Positions 25,579 to 25,685 of a DNA stretch of 25,685 nucleotides are shown piece after piece (position 1 is the first letter of the stretch; every line of letters starts with the position of its first letter). A program made the translations under genes and the position numbers. Source of the stretch: Gemmataceae bacterium (GTDB taxonomy: Bacteria > Planctomycetota > Planctomycetia > Gemmatales > Gemmataceae); the NCBI GenBank assembly GCA_020847555.1, contig JADLBT010000205.1, forward strand, positions 1 to 25,685, in the 5' to 3' direction. Below the pieces are notes generated by a model. It was not told where the DNA came from and did no database searches. It saw nothing but the letters and a program-made list of their open reading frames with translations.

Positions 25579-25685
25579 ATGACCCTGACACGCCGCGCCT
25601 GGCTGAAACTCCTCCTCGCCGGCCTGCCTCTGTCCGCTCTCCGCGTGGGCCGCAGCGAATCGGCCCAGCCGGAACGACGGCCGGC
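25579..25685 (+). CDS. Tat-exported protein, N-terminus only (3' truncated)
   Basis: Thirty-five codons are visible before the window ends. TRRAWLKLLLAGLPLSAL is a twin-arginine signal: T-R-R-A-W-L-K followed by a hydrophobic stretch and an Ala/Ser region. The product is therefore probably a folded, cofactor-containing or multi-domain protein exported by Tat. Nothing of the mature domain can be identified. It is divergent from the MoxR operon. Confidence 0.75.
   Translation, partial: MTLTRRAWLKLLLAGLPLSALRVGRSESAQPERRP

Overview
The window is GC-rich (high GC throughout) and reads as a chromosomal segment of a planctomycete, most likely Gemmataceae-like. The main reasons are a DUF1559 protein with a prepilin-type N-terminus followed by small lipoproteins, a MoxR/DUF58/BatA-type VWA operon, and small cysteine-bearing orphan proteins of a type I associate with this phylum. 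Several palindromic intergenic repeats are also present. No prophage, transposase or CRISPR array is visible. The taxonomic call is inference from gene content; no 16S gene is present.

Left part (1-4.7 kb): the 3' end of a molybdopterin-binding subunit of a xanthine dehydrogenase-family enzyme overlaps (ATGA) its FAD/[4Fe-4S] subunit. Three small plus-strand genes follow: a Cys-rich 77-residue orphan, a CxxC-CxxC zinc-ribbon protein that appears to lack any canonical start codon, and a DUF309 protein. Convergent to them are a STAS-domain protein and an AI-2E family membrane permease.

Middle part (4.7-14.7 kb): a YyaL/SPATA20-type thioredoxin-fold protein on the plus strand faces three minus-strand genes. 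These are a secreted glycosidase-like TIM-barrel protein, a receiver-SpoIIE phosphatase, and a PAS-GAF-PAS histidine kinase with a good sigma70-like promoter. The last two probably form a signalling pair. Divergent from the kinase are an enolase-superfamily protein and a MetE C-terminal-like, zinc-site-bearing protein, separated by a palindromic repeat, then a tRNA-Lys(UUU).

Right part (15-25.7 kb): a DUF1559 pseudopilin-like secreted protein and two small lipoprotein genes lie on the plus strand; the first lipoprotein frame is interrupted by an in-frame TGA. Convergent to these is a six-gene minus-strand operon, read in order: MoxR AAA+ ATPase, 154-residue orphan, DUF58 protein, BatA-like VWA protein, second VWA/GATase-like membrane protein, and a 196-residue HTH-like orphan. 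By family knowledge MoxR with DUF58 and VWA partners acts as a chaperone-like or envelope-linked module. The operon is divergent from a Tat-signal protein that runs off the window; both sides carry the same TTACAATAC -10-like element. Palindromic repeats occur between the operon genes and elsewhere, including three related copies of one family.
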